From assembly GCF_900108855.1 (NCBI RefSeq), contig NZ_FNXY01000005.1, forward strand, positions 267,061 through 331,060: a stretch of 64,000 nucleotides of DNA. Reading direction: 5' to 3'. This document shows, piece after piece, positions 7,756 to 16,882 of this stretch. Within the stretch, counting starts at the first letter, position 1, and the number at the start of each line of letters is the position of its first letter. A program made the position numbers and the translations under genes. The notes beneath the pieces were generated by a model that ran no database searches, was not told the DNA's origin, and worked only from the letters and a program-made list of their open reading frames with translations. This DNA is from Dyadobacter koreensis. Lineage in GTDB: Bacteria; Bacteroidota; Bacteroidia; Cytophagales; Spirosomataceae.

Positions 7756-8964
7756 ATGACCTATAAAAAACTTCCGGTAACAGTGCTCAGTGGTTTTCTT
7801 GGTGCTGGGAAAACCACTTTGCTAAACCATATTCTTCATAATAAAGAAGGATTAAAAGTTGCAGTGATCGTGAACGACATGAGCGAAGTTAACATTGACG
7901 CGCAGTTGGTGAAAAATGAAAATACGCTGAGCCGGACCGAAGAAAGGCTTGTTGAGATGTCAAATGGATGCATTTGTTGTACGCTTCGTGAAGATCTGAT
8001 GATTGAAGTACAGAAGCTGGCCAAAGAAAACAGGTTTGATTATCTGCTGATTGAGAGTACCGGAATTTCGGAACCTGTCCCGATTGCACAAACATTCAGC
8101 TTTGTGGATGATGAAAATGGCATTGATCTGTCTCAATGGACTACAATCGATTGTATGGTTACTGTGGTTGACGCATTCAATTTTTCGAAAGATTTTGGTT
8201 CTTTAGATACTATTGTTAGCAGGGATCTTAATGAAGATGATTCGGATAACCGTACGATCGTGAACTTGCTAACCGATCAGATCGAATTTGCTGATGTTAT
8301 TATTTTAAACAAAGCGGATCTGGTTTCAGGCGCTCATCTTTCCGAATTGAAAGCGGTGCTAAAAGCGCTCAACCCAACGGCACGTCTTATCGAAAGCAGT
8401 TTTTCTAAGGTAGATTCAAAAAATATTCTTAACACCGGTTTATTTAATTATGATGAAGCCTCCCAATCTGCGGGGTGGATTCAGGAACTTAAAAAATTGG
8501 AAAAAGGAACTCATAAGCCGGAAACTGAGGAATATGGTATTAATTCTTTCGTATTTAGTGATAAGCGCCCTTTTCATCCCGAACGTTTCTGGAATTACCT
8601 CTCACAAAACTGGCCAGCCGGAATTATCCGAAGTAAAGGATTATTCTGGATTGCTTCCCGCCCGGGCGATGCTCTAAATTGGAGCCAGGCAGGAGGTTCA
8701 CTCCGTGCAGACAGTGCGGGAGTCTGGTGGGCGAGTATGCCGTTAGGTCAAAGGATTCGCTATCAGGCATATGTTGAGAATCGGGAATCAATCGAGTCGC
8801 GCTGGGGACGGTTTGGTGACAGAACAAACGAGCTTGTGATTATCGGTCAGGATCTGGATAAGGAATTAATTATTGCCGAATTAGAAAGTTGCTTGTGTAC
8901 TGATCAGGAAATTCTTCACATGGAAAATCAGGGGAAATTCAAAGATCCGTTTCCGGTTTTATAA
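7756..8964 (+). CDS. CobW/COG0523-family GTPase, probable zinc metallochaperone
   Basis: The 402-residue protein is a G3E-family GTPase. The P-loop GFLGAGKT is at residues 13-20, the metal-binding GCICC motif at 71-75 (Cys72, Cys74, Cys75), and NKADL follows in the G domain. The CobW C-terminal domain covers roughly residues 270-390, with RPFHPERFW. Members of this family (ZagA, YeiR, ZNG1) deliver zinc to client proteins under zinc limitation. The two operators just upstream, the MerC-like gene and the His-rich protein all point to zinc rather than cobalamin, since no cob gene is near. The start at 7756 avoids translating through the operators. Confidence 0.9.
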   Translation: MTYKKLPVTVLSGFLGAGKTTLLNHILHNKEGLKVAVIVNDMSEVNIDAQLVKNENTLSRTEERLVEMSNGCICCTLREDLMIEVQKLAKENRFDYLLIESTGISEPVPIAQTFSFVDDENGIDLSQWTTIDCMVTVVDAFNFSKDFGSLDTIVSRDLNEDDSDNRTIVNLLTDQIEFADVIILNKADLVSGAHLSELKAVLKALNPTARLIESSFSKVDSKNILNTGLFNYDEASQSAGWIQELKKLEKGTHKPETEEYGINSFVFSDKRPFHPERFWNYLSQNWPAGIIRSKGLFWIASRPGDALNWSQAGGSLRADSAGVWWASMPLGQRIRYQAYVENRESIESRWGRFGDRTNELVIIGQDLDKELIIAELESCLCTDQEILHMENQGKFKDPFPVL

Positions 8965-9067
8965 TTTGATTTATGGGTCTATTTAGATTAGTTCAAAATA
9001 ATTTCAGTAAAAGTTTTGAATGATTCTAAATAGATTATACATTTGTCTCATCAATAACGGAGATGAA

Positions 9068-9223
9068 ATGAACGAGTTGATTTTTAGTGAACCAACAATA
9101 CTTTCGGAGTCAAATAATTTTTGGTCAAAATCGCTGCCTCAACAAACGGAGTGCGTTTTTAAGGATTGTTGCAAAGCCTATAAAAAGAAAGGGAAATACT
9201 GTAAAAAGTGCCCTAAGAAATAA
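9068..9223 (+). CDS. Small Cys- and Lys-rich protein
   Basis: The 51-residue protein has an acidic N-terminal half and a very basic C-terminal half carrying five Cys in the order CVFKDCC-x9-CKKC. The pattern suggests a small metal-binding or nucleic-acid-binding protein. I recall similar small proteins in Cytophagales, but know no function. An upstream in-frame ATG at 9020 would add 16 residues. I prefer 9068 because the extension is hydrophobic and unlike the rest. It follows the CobW gene by about 100 bp and ends before a hairpin terminator, so it could be the last gene of the metal locus. Confidence 0.65.
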   Translation: MNELIFSEPTILSESNNFWSKSLPQQTECVFKDCCKAYKKKGKYCKKCPKK

Positions 9224-9263
9224 GTTTTAGTTAATACAGTTCATGGTGAATAATTGTAAGAGA

Positions 9264-9289
9264 GGGAGTGCCGGTGAGCGTTCCCTTTT
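9264..9289. terminator. Hairpin terminator after the small Cys-rich gene
   Basis: An 8-bp stem including two G-T wobbles (9264-9271 with 9278-9285), a 6-nt loop and four T. It lies between convergent genes, 40 bp after the plus-strand stop codon. Confidence 0.45.
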
Positions 9290-9306
9290 CTATGCTGGAG
9301 TTTGGT

Positions 9307-10038
9307 TTAGACTTTTCTTTTCAACTCAAAGTTTTGTCCCAGGTAAACCCTTCTCACCTGTTCGTCTTCCGCCAGATCTTCTGCGGTACCCTGTTTTAGA
9401 ATTTTACCTTCAAATAATAAATAAGCCCGGTCAGTAATTGATAAGGTTTCGTTTACATTATGGTCCGTAATCAGAATACCAATATTTTTGGTTTTCAGTT
9501 TTGCGACAATGCTTTGAATATCTTCAACCGCAATTGGATCCACACCTGCAAAAGGTTCATCAAGCAAAATAAATTTCGGATCAACAGCAAGTGATCGGGC
9601 AATTTCAGTTCTGCGACGCTCACCGCCAGACAGAACCATACCTTTGCTTTTACGTACGTGCTGCAAGTGAAACTCTTCGAGAAGTTCTTCAACTTTTTGT
9701 TTTTGATCCGCTTTTGAGAGATTTGTCATTTCTAGAACGGCCAGAATGTTTTCTTCCACCGTCAACGACCGAAAAACAGAAGCTTCCTGCGCAAGATAAC
9801 CCAGACCCAGGCGGGCGCGCTTATACATAGGAAGGTCGGTAATATCTCTGTCATCCAGAAAAACCTTTCCGCTGTTTGGTTTAACCAAACCCACGGCCAT
9901 ATAAAAGGATGTTGTTTTGCCGGCACCGTTTGGTCCTAACAATCCAACGATTTCGCCCTGTTCAACCTGATAGCTTACATTGTTATTGACGAGACGAGCT
10001 CCGTATTTCTTGACCAGATTTTCGGTTCTTAATATCAT
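9307..10038 (-). CDS. lptB: LPS export ABC transporter ATP-binding protein LptB
   Basis: LptB powers the Lpt bridge that moves lipopolysaccharide from the inner to the outer membrane. The 243 residues show Walker A GPNGAGKT (35-42), the signature LSGGE (136-140) with the RRRTEIAR continuation typical of LptB, and Walker B FILLDEP (156-162), followed by GVDP and the H-loop TDHNV. Length is normal. The partner membrane genes (lptF, lptG, lptC) are not here. recJ lies 35 bp upstream on the same strand, so the two may be co-transcribed. Confidence 0.95.
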   Translation of the reverse strand: MILRTENLVKKYGARLVNNNVSYQVEQGEIVGLLGPNGAGKTTSFYMAVGLVKPNSGKVFLDDRDITDLPMYKRARLGLGYLAQEASVFRSLTVEENILAVLEMTNLSKADQKQKVEELLEEFHLQHVRKSKGMVLSGGERRRTEIARSLAVDPKFILLDEPFAGVDPIAVEDIQSIVAKLKTKNIGILITDHNVNETLSITDRAYLLFEGKILKQGTAEDLAEDEQVRRVYLGQNFELKRKV

Positions 10039-10073
10039 TTTTTAATTAAGGGAATTCAATAAGCGTCAGACGG

Positions 10074-11792
10074 CTATTGGAATTTGACATCTTTCAGAAA
10101 TAATTGTAACGTTTTTTTATCCCGAAAGTTATTTTCTTCAAGATTATAACAAATGGAAAATGGCTTGCCTTTGATCAGTTCAGAGTAAATATGTGCCATA
10201 CCAAATCCGATAGCTGTAAAAATAGACGAGCCGTTTTGTTTAACATCAAATTTAATGTGCTTTTCCTTCATGATCGTCGGCTGTCCGGCCAGTGAAACAT
10301 TTTTACTTTCAAACACAGGCGTCATATTACCAGGTCCAAAAGGTCCCATTTGCCTGAGGATATTATAAAATTTTGGTGTCACTGCGTTCAATTCCAGCTC
10401 AAGATCAATATTGATCATCGGTATCAGCTGATCCGGAAGGATTCTGCTGCTGACAATCTTGTCAAACTTGGCCCTAAATGCGTCGATATTCTCCAAGGGC
10501 AGGGTTAATCCTGCTGCGAAAGTATGCCCTCCAAATTGTTCCAGTAATTCAGAACATTCCTCAATCGCTTCATAAACATCAAATCCCGGAACCGAGCGTG
10601 CCGAACCGGCAGCCTTTCCATGAGATTGTGTTAATATAATGGTAGGGCGATGATATTTTTCGATACACCGGCTGGCAACAATTCCAATAACACCTTTATG
10701 CCAGTCTTCCTTATATAATACGGTACTTCTTGCTTCCGTAAACCAGCTGTCATTTTCGATCATGAGCAGCGCTTCTTCCGTAATACTGCTGTCAAAAGTT
10801 CGGCGCTCACTATTATGCTGGTTTATTTCGTAGGCAAAATCCGTGGCTTCCTGTTCTTCTTCTGAAAGTAAAAGACGAACCGCTTCTTTGGCATGCTTGA
10901 TCCGGCCAGCCGCATTAATTCTCGGCCCTAATCCAAAAACGACATTTGTAATATCGAGTGTGCCTGTTATTCCTGCAATTTGTATCAACGCTTTCATGCC
11001 GATACGAGGTGCAGCATTAAGTCTTTGAAGACCATAATAAGCAAGGACCCGGTTTTCTCCGGTTATAGGAACGATATCGGCCGCAATACTTACGACCAGT
11101 AAATCGAGATATTCATATAAAGTTTCCTGCGGGATGTCGTGCTGGATACAAAAAGCTTGCAATAATTTAAATCCAACTCCGCAACCGGTCAATTCCTTAT
11201 ATGGATAAAGGCAGTCTTCTCTTTTCGGATCTAAAACGGCAACGGCTGGTGGAAGTTCATCGCCAGGGCGGTGATGATCGCAAATTATAAAGTCAATTCC
11301 ACGCTTGTTGGCTTCTGTGACTTTATCGACAGACTTTATCCCGCAGTCCAGGGTGACAATCAGGGAAAAATTATTTTCCTGAGCAAAATCTATACTTTGC
11401 CACGAAACTCCATAACCTTCATTATACCGGTCAGGAATATAGTAGTCGAGGTTATCGTAAATTTTTCTTAAAAATCCGTAAAACAAAGTGACCGAGGTAG
11501 TTCCATCGACATCGTAATCTCCATATACCAGAATTTTTTCACCATTAGCAATCGCTTTTGACAAACGCTCGACTGCCAGGTCCATGTCCTGCATAAGATA
11601 AGGATCATGTAAATGGGAAAGGTCGGGGCGGAAAAAATTACGGGATTGGTCATAATCTTTAATGCCGCGCTGTACCAAAAGTGTAGCCAGAAATGGGTTC
11701 ACTTTTAGAGCCTCAGCCAGTTTACGGGCAACTTCCAGTTGATCAGAGGGTAATTCAGGGATTTGTATCCAACGCTTTTCAATCATATCCAC
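10074..11792 (-). CDS. recJ: Single-stranded-DNA-specific exonuclease RecJ
   Basis: RecJ degrades single-stranded DNA 5'-3' in recombination, mismatch and base-excision repair. The 572 residues carry motif I DYDVDG (92-97), Asp in TLDCG near 149, the DHH motif CDHHRPGDELP (171-181) and the DHHA1 region with GGHTFAAG around residue 425, then a C-terminal OB-like domain. Length is usual for the family. The gene is divergent from ruvX, with about 137 bp between them. Confidence 0.95.
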   Translation of the reverse strand: MDMIEKRWIQIPELPSDQLEVARKLAEALKVNPFLATLLVQRGIKDYDQSRNFFRPDLSHLHDPYLMQDMDLAVERLSKAIANGEKILVYGDYDVDGTTSVTLFYGFLRKIYDNLDYYIPDRYNEGYGVSWQSIDFAQENNFSLIVTLDCGIKSVDKVTEANKRGIDFIICDHHRPGDELPPAVAVLDPKREDCLYPYKELTGCGVGFKLLQAFCIQHDIPQETLYEYLDLLVVSIAADIVPITGENRVLAYYGLQRLNAAPRIGMKALIQIAGITGTLDITNVVFGLGPRINAAGRIKHAKEAVRLLLSEEEQEATDFAYEINQHNSERRTFDSSITEEALLMIENDSWFTEARSTVLYKEDWHKGVIGIVASRCIEKYHRPTIILTQSHGKAAGSARSVPGFDVYEAIEECSELLEQFGGHTFAAGLTLPLENIDAFRAKFDKIVSSRILPDQLIPMINIDLELELNAVTPKFYNILRQMGPFGPGNMTPVFESKNVSLAGQPTIMKEKHIKFDVKQNGSSIFTAIGFGMAHIYSELIKGKPFSICYNLEENNFRDKKTLQLFLKDVKFQ

Positions 11793-11872
11793 AAAGATAA
11801 TCGGATTCTGTGATGCATGTATGAAAATCTATTATCGCACATCCGAATCAGGGAAAGCTAAGTGAAAGGTCT

Positions 11873-11880
11873 TATCTTTG
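11873..11880 (+). promoter_or_regulatory. -7-type promoter box before ruvX
   Basis: TATCTTTG matches the Bacteroidota -7 consensus TAnnTTTG and lies 49 bp before the ruvX ATG. I see no convincing -33 TTTG upstream, so it is only a candidate. Confidence 0.4.
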
Positions 11881-11929
11881 CAAGATTATTTTTAGTCATA
11901 TATCGACTATTCACTTAGAGTTTACAAAA

Positions 11930-12343
11930 ATGCCGCGTCTATTGGCTATTGATTACGGTGCAAAACGTACTGGTATTGCAGTAACAGATCCTTTGCAAAT
12001 TATTGCGACGGCACTGGAAACGGTCAGAACGCATGATCTTTTAGAATTTTTGAAGAAATATTCTGAACGTGAGGCCGTTGAAGCATTTATCATTGGAATG
12101 CCAAAAAGACTTGACAATACTGAAAGTGATAACGCAGCAAGAGTACACACTTTTATAAAGCTATTGAAAAAAAGTTTTCCTGACATCCCCGTTCATACAC
12201 ATGACGAACGATTTACTTCATCTATGGCTTTGCAGTCGATGATTGCCGGAGGATCAAAAAAAAGTGACAGAAGGGAAAAAGGAAATATTGACAAAATAAG
12301 CGCAACCATAATTTTACAGTCATTCATGGAAAGCAGGAGATAA
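11930..12343 (+). CDS. ruvX: Holliday junction resolvase-like protein RuvX (YqgF)
   Basis: The 137 residues have the RNase H-fold N-terminus LLAIDYGAKRTGIAV with catalytic Asp8, an internal IIGMPKRLDN strand, and DERFTS near residue 97, all diagnostic of YqgF/RuvX. The protein is linked to Holliday junction processing and 16S rRNA 5'-end maturation. Length is normal. def follows 52 bp downstream on the same strand, and a -7-type promoter box lies upstream. Confidence 0.92.
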   Translation: MPRLLAIDYGAKRTGIAVTDPLQIIATALETVRTHDLLEFLKKYSEREAVEAFIIGMPKRLDNTESDNAARVHTFIKLLKKSFPDIPVHTHDERFTSSMALQSMIAGGSKKSDRREKGNIDKISATIILQSFMESRR

Positions 12344-12395
12344 TTTCGGAATTTCTGTTTTAAACCTAATTATATAATTTTCAATACATATTAAG

Positions 12396-12986
12396 ATGAT
12401 TTACCCAATCGTAGCCTTCGGTGACCCTATTTTAAGAAAGCCAACCCGCTTTATAGAAAAAGATGAAATGGATCTTAAAAAGCTTTCGGCGGATATGTTC
12501 GAAACGATGTATTCTGCCAACGGTGTAGGCTTGGCTGCGCCTCAGGTTGGATTAAATATTCGCGTGTTTGTAGCAGACGGAACTCCTTTCAGCGAAAAGG
12601 ATGAAGATGACGACGAGGATGAAGAAGTTGATTTGAGCCTTGTAGGTTTTAAAAAGACTTTTATCAACCCTGAAATCCTTGAAGAAGATGGAGAAGAGTG
12701 GGCGTTTGAAGAAGGATGTTTAAGTATTCCCGGAATTCGCGGAGATGTTTATCGTCCGGAAAGGCTTGTAATCCGTTACCGTGATACCGATTGGAATGAA
12801 TTCACCGAAGAGTATACCGGAATGGCAGCGCGTATCATCCAGCATGAATACGACCATCTGCTCGGGAAACTGTTCGTTGATTACCTTCCAACATTAAAGA
12901 AACAGCTTATAAAGAAAAAGCTGACTGATATTTCCAAAGGAAAAACGGATGCAGATTATCGTATGCGTTTTCCAGGTCGCAGATAA
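12396..12986 (+). CDS. def: Peptide deformylase
   Basis: The enzyme removes the formyl group from the N-terminal Met of new proteins. The 196 residues have motif 1 GVGLAAPQVGL (43-53), motif 2 EGCLS (106-110, metal ligand Cys108) and motif 3 QHEYDH (149-154, ligands His150 and His154, catalytic Glu151). An unusual, very acidic insertion (about residues 67-80, KDEDDDEDEEVD) lies between motifs 1 and 2 on a surface loop. I recall a similar acidic loop in other Bacteroidota enzymes. The nitrilase gene follows by 30 bp. Confidence 0.95.
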   Translation: MIYPIVAFGDPILRKPTRFIEKDEMDLKKLSADMFETMYSANGVGLAAPQVGLNIRVFVADGTPFSEKDEDDDEDEEVDLSLVGFKKTFINPEILEEDGEEWAFEEGCLSIPGIRGDVYRPERLVIRYRDTDWNEFTEEYTGMAARIIQHEYDHLLGKLFVDYLPTLKKQLIKKKLTDISKGKTDADYRMRFPGRR

Positions 12987-13016
12987 AATAAGTCAACTTT
13001 CGAATATTATTCCGCT

Positions 13017-13811
13017 ATGACAAATGCCCCGGTTGGCAAACTTGCTGTTTGTCTGATACAAACTGAGTTGTATTGGGAAGATATAACTGCGAATCTTTCA
13101 TCACTGGAAGAAAAAATCGCAAATATTGACCAGCCGGTTGATGTTATTGTTTTGCCCGAAATGTTTAACACGGGCTTTACAATGAACACAAAATTTGCAG
13201 AGCATATGAACATGACCACGACCAAGTGGATGAAACATATGGCTTTGCAGACAAATGCATTAATCATTGGAAGTTTTGCTGTGAAAGAAAACAGAAGTTT
13301 TTTCAATCGCCTGATGTGTGTCCAGCCGGACGGTGATTTTTTTCATAGCGATAAGCGTCACTTATTCAGAATGGGGGAGGAGCACCAGAATTACAAGCCA
13401 GGGAATTCGCAGTTACGTGTTACCTGGCGAGGCTGGAACATCTTCCCTCTGGTTTGTTATGATTTAAGATTTCCGGTCTGGAGCAGGAATTCGTCTTCCA
13501 ATCCTTATGATCTGCTCATATACGTCGCGAACTGGCCGGCACGACGCGCCCACGCATGGAACACGCTACTAAAGGCACGTGCGATTGAAAACCTGAGTTA
13601 TGTTCTCGGCGTTAATCGGATCGGAGAAGACGGAAATGGAATCATGCACCAGGGCGATTCTGCTGCACTGGATTTTCTGGGAGAACCGCTTTTCAATCTT
13701 GGTAATAAAGAAACTGAACAGATAGTACACCTTTCACACGCCGAGCTAGAAAATTACCGGCAGGCTTTTCCTGCTCATCTGGATTCAGATGATTTTAATA
13801 TCCTCCCGTAG
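13017..13811 (+). CDS. Nitrilase-superfamily omega-amidase (YafV/NIT2 type)
   Basis: The 264 residues carry the nitrilase triad: Glu48 in LPEMFNTGF, Lys113 in SDKRHLF and Cys147 in LVCYDLRFPVW. The pattern MFNTGF and CYDLRFPVW is the one seen in YafV/omega-amidases, which hydrolyse alpha-ketoglutaramate and alpha-ketosuccinamate as metabolite repair. A cytoplasmic location is expected, since there is no signal peptide. The gene is 30 bp after def and probably in the same transcript. It converges with gatC, 4 bp apart. Confidence 0.88.
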   Translation: MTNAPVGKLAVCLIQTELYWEDITANLSSLEEKIANIDQPVDVIVLPEMFNTGFTMNTKFAEHMNMTTTKWMKHMALQTNALIIGSFAVKENRSFFNRLMCVQPDGDFFHSDKRHLFRMGEEHQNYKPGNSQLRVTWRGWNIFPLVCYDLRFPVWSRNSSSNPYDLLIYVANWPARRAHAWNTLLKARAIENLSYVLGVNRIGEDGNGIMHQGDSAALDFLGEPLFNLGNKETEQIVHLSHAELENYRQAFPAHLDSDDFNILP

Positions 13812-13815
13812 TAAC

Positions 13816-14103
13816 CTATTCTATCACCTTGGGTACCTTTATATATATGCCGTCCTGACTTGGGGCAGTAGCAAGCGCTTCTTCTCTTGTCAAACTATTA
13901 TTTCCCGAATCTTCTCTCCAGCTGTTGACTTCATCCATAATATGGGTTAAAGGCTCCACACCTTCGGTATCAATCTCGTTAAGCTGTTCCATCCAGGTCA
14001 AAACATTGTCCATACTGTTGAGTAGAGCAGCCTCCTCTTCCGGCTTTACATGAAGTCTGGCCAAATGAGCAATTTTATTTAAAGAGTCGCGATCAATTTT
14101 CAT
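13816..14103 (-). CDS. gatC: Asp/Glu-tRNA amidotransferase subunit C
   Basis: The 95-residue protein has the GatC layout: IAHLARLHVKPEEE near residues 11-24, a middle helix with LTWMEQLNEIDTEGV, PLTHI, then WREDS and a short C-terminal tail. GatC stabilises the GatA-GatB complex that makes Gln-tRNA or Asn-tRNA by transamidation. gatA and gatB are not in the window. The gene stands alone on its strand. Confidence 0.93.
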   Translation of the reverse strand: MKIDRDSLNKIAHLARLHVKPEEEAALLNSMDNVLTWMEQLNEIDTEGVEPLTHIMDEVNSWREDSGNNSLTREEALATAPSQDGIYIKVPKVIE

Positions 14104-14586
14104 TATGTTAAGAATTTGTTATGTTAGCGTCCGGAGGTAAATTAGAATCCAAAATTACCACATTTTTGCGAACTGAAACAGATAATGGTTTTTTGAAAAG
14201 AAATGGCAGTAAGAAATTGGATTTGCTGACTTAAAAATAATCCGAATTTGAAAGCAGGAGATTTTTCAATTCGATAAATCTTTAAAATATACTAATTCGA
14301 GCAAGTAGTTGACAAATATTATTTGCTTTTGCAGGCAAAAGATAAAATTTTTTAAAATGTATTGTCGTTTTAAAAAAATATGTTCCTAGGCTTTGAGGCG
14401 GATAGTGCAATTTTATATAAGCCTATTAAAATACTATATATCGTTCTTTATCAATGTAAAATACCTAATAAAAACAAAAACGGACGAAGCAGGCATTCTT
14501 AAAATTATACAATTGTCTATTTATTCATGAAGAATTAGAATAAAAAAACCGGACAAATGCTTGCTTTTTTTTAAAAGGAAAACTCA
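14104..14586. other. Intergenic region between divergent gatC and exbB
   Basis: The region is AT-rich and non-coding in all frames that I read. It contains a perfect short inverted repeat, CTTTTGC-AG-GCAAAAG (14326-14341), preceded by TTGACA at 14309-14314. The role is unknown. The region should hold the gatC promoter and the upstream part of the exbB promoter. Confidence 0.35.
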
Positions 14587-14594
14587 TACTTTTG
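14587..14594 (+). promoter_or_regulatory. Promoter -7 box of the exbB-tonB operon
   Basis: TACTTTTG fits the TAnnTTTG consensus. A TTG (14561-14563) lies 23 bp upstream as a possible -33 element. The transcript would start a few bases later and carry a leader of about 110 nt, strikingly poor in G, before the exbB ATG. Confidence 0.5.
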
Positions 14595-14711
14595 TAGAAT
14601 TCAAAATAGTAACACCACAATCAAAATTTTATTTTACAAAAACCTAGTTTAACCAAAACTTTTATTTAATTCACAACCAAAATCTCAATTTAACCTTTAA
14701 AAGTAAGTCTG

Positions 14712-15551
14712 ATGGAAAAGAAAGCAACGACTCCGGCACCAGCACCAAAGCCTGCAACAGCAGCACCAAAAGGCTCAGGTGGTTTGAACCCGGCATTGGT
14801 AATCCCCCTACTATTTGTTATTGCCCTTTGCGTTTACATGTTTGTTTTAGGAGCTCCTGAGCACTTTATTGACGGAGATCATGAAAAAGGGCCAAAACCA
14901 GGTGATTATTTTGGTATCGTCCATGAAGGAGGACCTATCGTACCTTTGTTAATGACTTGTTTTCTTATTGTTCTTGTGTTTACAATTGAGCGTATCATTA
15001 CTATTGGAAAAGCTAACGGTACTGGTAGCATCGACTCATTTGTACGTAAAGTGAAAGCGCTTCTTGACAAAAACCAAGTTGATGAAGCTATCAAAGAATG
15101 CGACAAGCAAAAAGGTTCAGTTGGAAACGTTATTAAAGCAGGTCTTGTTAAATACAAACAGCTTGCAGTTGATGGCGCTCTTGACAAAGAACAAAAACTT
15201 GCTGCTTTGCAAAAAGAAGTTGATGAAGCAACTACTTTGGAATTGCCTATGTTACAGAAGAACCTTACAATTATTGCAACACTAGCAGGAGCTTCAACAC
15301 TTATCGCTCTTCTTGGAACGGTACTTGGTATGATCCGTGCGTTCGCAGCTCTTGGAGCATCAGGTTCTGCTGATTCAGGTGCACTTGCAGCAGGTATCTC
15401 TGAGGCCCTTATCAACACAGCGATTGGTATCGGTACTTCGGCAATTGCAACAATCTCTTACGCATACCTTAACAGCCGCGTGGATGACCTTACTTACAGT
15501 ATTGACGAAATCGGTTTGAGCCTTCAGCAAAATTTTGCTGCTCATTATTAA
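14712..15551 (+). CDS. exbB: ExbB/MotA/TolQ-family proton channel protein
   Basis: ExbB is the inner-membrane proton channel scaffold that energises TonB. The 279 residues start with an Ala/Pro/Lys-rich cytoplasmic tail (1-25), then a first helix (about 29-48), a second helix (75-93) with TIERI, a cytoplasmic domain, and the conserved pair of helices with ATLIALLGTVLGMIRAF and ALINTAIGIGTSAIA. An extra N-terminal helix is common in Bacteroidota ExbB. It is the first gene of a seven-gene run with two exbD, tonB, a small membrane gene, a PstS-like gene and a TPR gene. Confidence 0.93.
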   Translation: MEKKATTPAPAPKPATAAPKGSGGLNPALVIPLLFVIALCVYMFVLGAPEHFIDGDHEKGPKPGDYFGIVHEGGPIVPLLMTCFLIVLVFTIERIITIGKANGTGSIDSFVRKVKALLDKNQVDEAIKECDKQKGSVGNVIKAGLVKYKQLAVDGALDKEQKLAALQKEVDEATTLELPMLQKNLTIIATLAGASTLIALLGTVLGMIRAFAALGASGSADSGALAAGISEALINTAIGIGTSAIATISYAYLNSRVDDLTYSIDEIGLSLQQNFAAHY

Positions 15552-15600
15552 TAGTTACATACTATTGATATATAATTTTCGTTAATATTAAAAAAACTTA

Positions 15601-15608
15601 TATATTTG
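15601..15608 (+). promoter_or_regulatory. Possible internal -7 box before exbD
   Basis: TATATTTG fits TAnnTTTG and lies 7 bp before the first exbD ATG, within the 64-bp exbB-exbD gap. A transcript from it would be nearly leaderless. It could be chance in AT-rich sequence. Confidence 0.25.
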
Positions 15609-15615
15609 TAAAGTT

Positions 15616-16230
15616 ATGGCAATAGTTAAGCCTAAGAAACATCCGCCTCATACCGATATGACGGCCATGACGGATGTGGCCTTCTTACTACTGACATTCT
15701 TTATTATGACGGCAACGTTCAAGACGAATGATGCGGAGGTTACTACTCCGAGCTCAGTGTCTACGATCAAAGTGCCAGATGATAAAATTATGATCATTAG
15801 TATTGACAAAACGGGTAAAGTTTTCTTTGGTGTCGATGCTCAGCCAACAAGAATTTCAATGTTGGATAACATCGCTCAGACAAAAGGGATCACGTTCACA
15901 GATTTAGAGAAAAAGAAATTTTCGCTTCAGTCTAGCTTTGGATTTCCTTTAAATCAGTTGAAAGCCTTTTTGAATACGCCTGAGGGGCAAATGGCTCAGA
16001 TCAAACAACCAGGTATTCCAGTTGATTCAACAGGAACAAGTGAGTTAGCTGACTGGGTATATGCCGCTAGAAAAGCAGATCCTGGATTGAGAATCGCTTT
16101 GAAAGGAGATAACCTGGCTAAATTTCCTGTTTTCAAGGATGTGTTAGGAAACCTTCAGTCGCAGAATATTAACAGATTCAACTTGATCACAGGCAGCGAA
16201 GAAGCTCCTGCTGGTTTTAAGATGGACTAG
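15616..16230 (+). CDS. exbD: ExbD/TolR-family protein (first)
   Basis: The 204 residues have a short basic N-terminus, one helix (19-35) with the proton-carrying Asp20 in MTDVAFLLLTFFIM, and a long periplasmic domain. It forms the ExbB-ExbD motor with the preceding gene. It is longer than the 140 residues of E. coli ExbD, because the periplasmic part has an added stretch between about 90 and 150. It is followed by a second, distinct exbD 27 bp downstream, which suggests that the two form a heteromeric motor. Confidence 0.92.
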   Translation: MAIVKPKKHPPHTDMTAMTDVAFLLLTFFIMTATFKTNDAEVTTPSSVSTIKVPDDKIMIISIDKTGKVFFGVDAQPTRISMLDNIAQTKGITFTDLEKKKFSLQSSFGFPLNQLKAFLNTPEGQMAQIKQPGIPVDSTGTSELADWVYAARKADPGLRIALKGDNLAKFPVFKDVLGNLQSQNINRFNLITGSEEAPAGFKMD

Positions 16231-16257
16231 TATTTCACTTAGAAATAAAACACTAAA

Positions 16258-16827
16258 ATGGCAGCAATAGAAGAAAGCGGCGGTGGTGGTGGTAAAGACG
16301 GCGGTAAGGTTCGGGGCAAGAAAATGTCCACCCGCGTCGATATGACACCAATGGTGGATTTGGGTTTCTTGCTTATTACATTCTTTATGCTTGCAACGAC
16401 AATGTCGAAACCTACGTCGATGACATTGAACGTTCCTGACAAGACAGAAAAGAATGACGAGACTGAGCCACTTAAAGCCTCTAAAGTACTAACACTTTTC
16501 CTTGGGAAAAACGATGATGTATACTATCTGGATGGTATTGCAGCTGATGATCCTAAGGCAGAAGAATCTTTGAAAACGACACGTTTCGGTTCTGATTTGA
16601 GAAGTGTGATTTTTGAATCCGCTAATCGTATCAACGCAGCGAATGCGAAAGATGAAAAGGGGTATGGCGCATTTGTTTGCGTTATTAAGCCTACGGTAGT
16701 TTCTACTTACAAAAACATGGTGGATGTCCTTGATGAAATGGCCATCACTAAGTCTAAGAAGTATGCTCTTGTAGACAACCTTACCGATTCGGAAAAGAAG
16801 TTACTTGGAGACAAAGTAAAACCTTAA
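16258..16827 (+). CDS. exbD: ExbD/TolR-family protein (second)
   Basis: The 189-residue protein has a Gly/Lys-rich N-terminal tail with a run of Gly (8-20), followed by STRVDMTPMVDLGFLLITFF with the membrane Asp34, and a periplasmic domain. It differs from the first ExbD in tail, domain length and sequence. Tandem unequal exbD genes before tonB are usual in Bacteroidota. Role as for the first copy. The Gly-rich tail is cytoplasmic. Confidence 0.92.
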   Translation: MAAIEESGGGGGKDGGKVRGKKMSTRVDMTPMVDLGFLLITFFMLATTMSKPTSMTLNVPDKTEKNDETEPLKASKVLTLFLGKNDDVYYLDGIAADDPKAEESLKTTRFGSDLRSVIFESANRINAANAKDEKGYGAFVCVIKPTVVSTYKNMVDVLDEMAITKSKKYALVDNLTDSEKKLLGDKVKP

Positions 16828-16882
16828 GGATTTTCCTGGGTTTATTAAGTAAGGATATTTTTAACATTTTAATTTAAACGCC

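Noticed and set aside
14906-15418. 170-codon open frame on the minus strand opposite exbB
   Set aside because: Antisense shadow of a well-supported exbB; the product has Ala/Ser/Arg-biased composition without domain.
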